Positions 61,783 to 64,000 of a DNA stretch of 64,000 nucleotides are shown one piece after another (the first letter of the stretch is position 1; each line of letters opens with the position of its first letter). Both the position numbers and the translations under genes were made by a program. The notes beneath the pieces are model-generated. The model made no database searches, was not told where the DNA came from, and saw only the letters and a list, made by a program, of their open reading frames with translations. Source of the stretch: UBA2336 sp036787955 (GTDB lineage Bacteria > Bacteroidota > Bacteroidia > Cytophagales > Cyclobacteriaceae); assembly GCA_036787955.1 (NCBI GenBank), contig DAIQOI010000003.1, positions 62,001 to 126,000 of the forward strand. Reading direction: 5' to 3'.

Positions 61783-63655
61783 GCTGGTTTATATCATTCT
61801 TTTCCTGCCGCTGCTGGTTGTGGCACAGGAAGAAGATCGGTTTCCGCGCCGAGGTTCGCGCATTATTGACGACTCCACGCGGCAGGTATATGGCCCGCAA
61901 ACTTCGAGGGTGTTTACTTACTACGATTTGTTTTATGATCGGTGGGAAACCCGCCCTGTGGATACCGTCATACAAGACTTCCATCGCTTCGGTGCAGTGG
62001 AACGCAGCCGGTACAGGTTTCAGGACCTCGGCAATATTGGCACTGCGTTGAGGCCTGTGCTTCCGGTTGTAACGGATCGCATAGGTGCCACATCCGGATT
62101 GGATGCATACGATGTATATTGGGACGAGACAATCCCTCATTATTTCAACACCCGCTCGCCTTATTCCAACATGCACGTTATTCTGGGTGGCAGGGGCAGG
62201 TCGCTCACTTCTGTTACCTACAGCCGAAACATTAACCCGCGTTGGAATTTTGGTTTTGATTACCACGGGCTTTTTATTGACAAGCAGGTGCAGCGGCAGG
62301 GAAAGGGCGATCGCAACGTAAAGAACAATACCTATGACATTTTTATGAGCTATCACAGCAAGGACAGCGCTTATGCTATTCTTGCCGATTTCCGCAGAAT
62401 GTTTCATCGCGTGTTTGAATATGGCGGGGTCCGTCTGCCGGGTGACTACGTCATCTCCGACATGTTCACACTCAATGCCCAGCCCTGGCTGACTACGGCA
62501 GAAAGCAATGACTTCCGGCTCAACTACCACATCTATCAGCAATACAGGATAGGAAGCGGCCTGCAGTTGTACCACCGACTGGAAAGTTTCCGGCAACGTA
62601 ACCAATATATCGATCCTTCGCCCCTCAATAACTTTTATGATACAGCAGTTATCAGTATCAGCCACACTTTCGACCAGATGAAATTCAGGGCTTTGCGAAA
62701 CGAAGCAGGTATAAAAGGCAGGGCGGGTATATTTTTTTACAATGGTTTTGTGGCAATTCGATCTTTTGCTGTGGATTACCTGCACCTGAATGAAGCATTT
62801 CTCGATTATCCGGTTACATCGGGAACTGAATTTTATACCGGCGGCGAGCTGATACTGCCCCTGCCCAAACTGGGCACCCTTGCGGGTAAAGTAAACTGGA
62901 TGTTTGACGATCGCTATTACTTCAATGCAAAGCTCCATACCCATTGGCTGGAAGCCAGTCTTTCCAGGTCGGTGTACACACCGGGCTTTTTGCAGCAGGC
63001 CTGGCGCGGCAACCATAACTTGTGGATCAACTCTTTTTCCAACACCGAAGCAAGTGAACTAAAAGGAAACCTGATCATTTCTACCAGGCGTTTGCAGTTG
63101 TATCCCGGGCTTGCTCTGCATACGTATCGCAATCTTATTTTTTTCCGCGATGGCTTTCCGGGCAGTCAGCCCGTGCTTCCTGTACAGAGCAGCGGGTATC
63201 AAACGGCAGCTTTGCCTCAGTTCCGCATTTCTGTTGAGCCGGTAAAAAATCTTTTTTTTCGGGGTGAATGGATCTACAGCCGCATACTCGAAAACTCGGG
63301 CAATGCGCTGCAGCTGCCTCCCTGGTTTGCCAATGCGCAGCTCAGCTATGCCAACATCTGGTTCAATGGCAACTTTGATTTCCAGATAGGTGTTGAGGTG
63401 CATTACAAAAGAAAGTATCTGGCTTATGCCTACATGCCGTCTGTTCAGCAGTTTTATCTGCAAACGCAAATTGCTGCTCCCGATTTTCCTGTTATGGATG
63501 TGTTTCTCAATGCCAAGATTCTGCGGGGAAGGATATTTTTGCGCTACCATAACCTGTTGAAAATATTCTTCGATACGGGGCCGGTTCCAACACCTTACTA
63601 TCCGGGCGTCCGCAACGCTGTGGATTTTGGATTCGACTGGTCGTTTTATGATTGA
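61769..63655 (+). CDS. Putative porin, Bacteroidota type
   Basis: A 628-residue outer-membrane protein. It has a short signal peptide (MRWGKLVYIILFLPLLVVAQ), a polar start rich in Asp and Arg (RFPRRGSRIIDDS) and a long run of beta strands ending with Phe-Tyr-Asp. This is the pattern of the Bacteroidota 'putative porin' family (Porin_10). Substrate unknown. The start lies in the end of lpxK. Confidence 0.8.
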   Translation: MRWGKLVYIILFLPLLVVAQEEDRFPRRGSRIIDDSTRQVYGPQTSRVFTYYDLFYDRWETRPVDTVIQDFHRFGAVERSRYRFQDLGNIGTALRPVLPVVTDRIGATSGLDAYDVYWDETIPHYFNTRSPYSNMHVILGGRGRSLTSVTYSRNINPRWNFGFDYHGLFIDKQVQRQGKGDRNVKNNTYDIFMSYHSKDSAYAILADFRRMFHRVFEYGGVRLPGDYVISDMFTLNAQPWLTTAESNDFRLNYHIYQQYRIGSGLQLYHRLESFRQRNQYIDPSPLNNFYDTAVISISHTFDQMKFRALRNEAGIKGRAGIFFYNGFVAIRSFAVDYLHLNEAFLDYPVTSGTEFYTGGELILPLPKLGTLAGKVNWMFDDRYYFNAKLHTHWLEASLSRSVYTPGFLQQAWRGNHNLWINSFSNTEASELKGNLIISTRRLQLYPGLALHTYRNLIFFRDGFPGSQPVLPVQSSGYQTAALPQFRISVEPVKNLFFRGEWIYSRILENSGNALQLPPWFANAQLSYANIWFNGNFDFQIGVEVHYKRKYLAYAYMPSVQQFYLQTQIAAPDFPVMDVFLNAKILRGRIFLRYHNLLKIFFDTGPVPTPYYPGVRNAVDFGFDWSFYD

Positions 63656-63657
63656 CG

Positions 63658-64000
63658 ATGAAAGCAAAAGATAAATTTACCCTTGGCCTTGAGCTGCCCA
63701 CCGATCCGCGATGGGCTGACATCGCAACCAAAAACATTGGTGATATTCTGGTTGATCATGCCTATTGCGAACAGAAGGCGGCTTCTTCCTGCATTTCGCT
63801 CATAGTGCAGTACCCCGATAAGAAGGAACTGGTGGAGATGCTCACTCCCGTTGTGGCCGAAGAATGGAACCACTTTGAACGTGTGCTGAATGAACTGAAA
63901 AAGCGCAACCTGCCGCTGGGTAAACAGCGCAAAGACGAGTATGTGGAGCAACTGAATAAAGTTATCAGAAAAGGTGGTAGCCGCGATGAACAACTGGTGG
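63658..64000 (+). CDS. miaE: MiaE-like tRNA hydroxylase (3' end outside window)
   Basis: The first 114 residues of a ferritin-like protein. It shows DHAYCEQKAASSC (first iron-binding Glu) and EEWNHFERV (ExxH, iron ligands) in the order of the MiaE family, which hydroxylates the isopentenyl group of 2-methylthio-N6-isopentenyladenosine-37 in tRNA. It begins 2 bases after the porin gene stop and is cut by the end of the window. Confidence 0.85.
   Translation, partial: MKAKDKFTLGLELPTDPRWADIATKNIGDILVDHAYCEQKAASSCISLIVQYPDKKELVEMLTPVVAEEWNHFERVLNELKKRNLPLGKQRKDEYVEQLNKVIRKGGSRDEQLV

Noticed and set aside
61667..63016. A 449-codon open frame on the minus strand opposite the end of lpxK and the porin
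   Set aside because: It crosses two genes supported by signal peptide and motif evidence on the plus strand; it has low-complexity, non-protein-like composition.
1..64000. CRISPR arrays, insertion sequences, prophage genes, rRNA
   Set aside because: No evenly spaced repeats, transposase, integrase or phage structural genes, and no rRNA sequence was recognised in reading the window.

Overview
The window reads as a chromosomal housekeeping segment of a Bacteroidota bacterium, most probably from the Cytophagales/Cyclobacteriaceae side. The evidence is: a very large secreted protein with the gliding-motility/type IX secretion C-terminal domain; a PorT-like outer-membrane barrel and a Bacteroidota-type putative porin; a single-chain PurL of about 1227 residues; the Bacteroidota form of YebC; a menaquinone (not ubiquinone) pathway; and several copies of the Bacteroidota promoter (TTTG, 19 bp, TAnnTTTG) with mostly weak Shine-Dalgarno sequences. 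Genes are tightly packed and often overlap by a few bases. I see no insertion sequence, prophage, CRISPR array or rRNA, and one tRNA.

Layout. 1-7079 (nearly all minus strand): a DUF3109 protein cut by the window start, a secreted unknown, then one long minus-strand cluster pdxA, a TerB-like gene, DUF177, rpmF, fabH, efp, accB, accC, joining pyridoxal phosphate, translation and fatty acid initiation. 7122-11183 (plus): rsmA overlapping mgtE, a membrane pentapeptide-repeat protein, greA behind a promoter and hairpin, and a HIT protein. 11180-14207 (minus): gpsA and a PlsB-like acyltransferase, so glycerol 3-phosphate synthesis and acylation overlap, plus a small gene. 14346-20924: a giant type IX substrate, a DCC protein, fabD, folK (minus) and sppA. 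20925-21920: about 1 kb that is mostly non-coding, with structured DNA and two very short secreted-peptide genes on the minus strand, next to a TPR-domain sensor histidine kinase (21921-23990) without a response regulator. 24049-32923: metG, then on the minus strand purL, a DUF4136 lipoprotein, tRNA-Gln(TTG), prs, rplY and pth, with hairpin/T-run elements inside the last cluster. 33220-41143 (plus): a TetR regulator and a complete tripartite RND efflux system, then a membrane metallophosphoesterase. 41144-50075: DoxX, an RRM RNA-binding protein, a DUF4440 protein, gap, a membrane DnaJ-TPR protein with a small partner, a small secreted protein, an SDR enzyme, a PorT-like barrel, an LtaS-like phosphotransferase and a LapA-like protein. 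50170-56521 (minus): yebC and a menaquinone cluster (menI-like, menF, menD, menB, TerB-like, menE). 56560-64000: a histidine phosphatase, a TPR protein, a coiled-coil 'zinc ribbon' protein that has lost its cysteines, a Nif3-like protein, lpxK, a porin and the start of a miaE-like gene.

I did not find an unmistakable new system. The best leads are: (1) the pair of tiny secreted-peptide genes beside the TPR histidine kinase, which could be a peptide-sensing module; (2) a promoter followed at once by a terminator-like hairpin in the greA leader; (3) tRNA-Gln, prs, rplY and pth arranged so that prs and pth start within about 10-20 bases of terminator-like hairpins and must be read through; (4) an EF-P whose loop tip is asparagine instead of the modifiable lysine or arginine; (5) an operator-like inverted repeat over the TetR/RND promoter.
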